From Candidatus Geothermarchaeota archaeon (GTDB lineage: Archaea > Thermoproteota > Nitrososphaeria > Geothermarchaeales > JAUWBL01), in contig JAUWBL010000070.1 of assembly GCA_030601715.1 (NCBI GenBank), positions 1 to 6,231 of the forward strand: 6,231 nucleotides of DNA, in the 5' to 3' direction. The position numbers and the translations under genes were made by a program. How positions within the stretch are numbered: the stretch's first letter is position 1; each line of letters starts with the position of its first letter. The notes under the pieces are model-generated. The model was not told where the DNA came from and did not search any database. It saw only the letters and a list, made by a program, of their open reading frames with translations. Positions 6,070 to 6,231 of this stretch are shown here, piece by piece.

Positions 6070-6231
6070 GTGGTTATTCACGAGTTCGACGTCGTGGTGG
6101 TGGGCGCCGGGACAGCGGGGAGCTCCTTGGCGGAGTATGTCGCCCATCGGGGGTTCAGCGTGGCCCTGGTCGACCGGAAGACGGACGCCGAGATCGGGGA
6201 CAAGGTCTGCGGTGATGCCATATCCCACAGG
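6070..6231 (+). CDS. Geranylgeranyl reductase family FAD-dependent oxidoreductase, N-terminal part
   Basis: Only the first 54 codons are in the window; the gene continues past the right edge. Residues 6-37 are a classic FAD-binding beta-alpha-beta: FDVVVVGAGTAGSSLAEY, with the GxGxxG motif at 12-17 and an acidic Asp35 closing the second strand. IGDKVCGDAIS at 42-52 matches the KxCG(D/G) segment typical of archaeal geranylgeranyl reductase family proteins. These hydrogenate the isoprenoid chains of archaeal membrane lipids, though the family also contains other flavoenzymes, so the exact substrate is open. GTG at 6070 fits a TATA-like box 25 bases upstream. The GGAGG at 6064-6068 is only one base from the GTG, too close to act as its Shine-Dalgarno. 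The next in-frame alternatives (GTGs at 6094-6102) would cut into the first beta strand. Confidence 0.85.
   Translation, partial: MVIHEFDVVVVGAGTAGSSLAEYVAHRGFSVALVDRKTDAEIGDKVCGDAISHR

Noticed and set aside
6076..6078. ATT as start of the flavoprotein, 7 bases after the GGAGG at 6064-6068.
   Set aside because: ATT starts are very rare, and the GTG at 6070 fits the TATA-like box spacing for a leaderless transcript.
1..6231. CRISPR arrays, tRNA or rRNA genes, transposases and attachment sites.
   Set aside because: No regularly spaced repeats, tRNA-like cloverleaf segments, rRNA signatures, transposase motifs or terminal inverted repeats were seen on either strand.

Overview
The window looks like archaeal chromosome of fairly high GC content. 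Three things point to Archaea: a UPF0148 / Sjogren-autoantigen-type zinc-ribbon gene, a geranylgeranyl-reductase-family flavoprotein (archaeal lipid biosynthesis), and promoters that look like archaeal TATA boxes lying about 28-36 bases before the start codons. GTG or TTG is the best-supported start for about half of the genes. The lineage cannot be fixed by reading alone; an uncultured TACK-type or Thermoplasmatota-type archaeon would fit. No RNA genes, CRISPR arrays, insertion sequences or other mobile elements are visible.

Layout. (1) Bases 59-421, minus strand: a small zinc-ribbon protein (UPF0148). It diverges, across a 133-base promoter region, from (2) 555-1697, plus strand: a membrane-anchored DUF3179 protein that reads as two tandem copies of one domain, the second lacking the Cys-x-x-Cys pair. 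(3) Bases 1746-5461, minus strand: three closely spaced genes, probably one operon, transcribed in the order trans-sulfuration PLP enzyme (probable O-acetylhomoserine sulfhydrylase), homoserine dehydrogenase, aldehyde dehydrogenase. The gaps are 34 and 52 bases. (4) Diverging from that operon, 5568-6011, plus strand: an Lrp/AsnC regulator that most likely starts at a TTG. (5) From 6070 to the window edge, plus strand: the N-terminal 54 codons of a geranylgeranyl-reductase-family flavoprotein.

How the genes may work together. Homoserine dehydrogenase makes homoserine from aspartate semialdehyde. The PLP enzyme would then use an activated homoserine ester (its acyltransferase is not in the window) to make homocysteine or a related thioether, which places the operon in methionine / sulfur amino-acid metabolism. 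The Lrp-type regulator, divergent from the first operon gene, is an obvious candidate controller. The aldehyde dehydrogenase is the odd member. It resembles the lactaldehyde / CofA-like and GAPN-like archaeal branch, and its substrate cannot be read from the sequence.

The points most worth a second look are the internal duplication in the DUF3179 protein, a perfect Shine-Dalgarno placed for a CTG start of the aldehyde dehydrogenase, the split between apparently leaderless first genes and a Shine-Dalgarno-led downstream gene, and the unexplained aldehyde dehydrogenase in a methionine-type operon. I found no clearly new multi-gene system.
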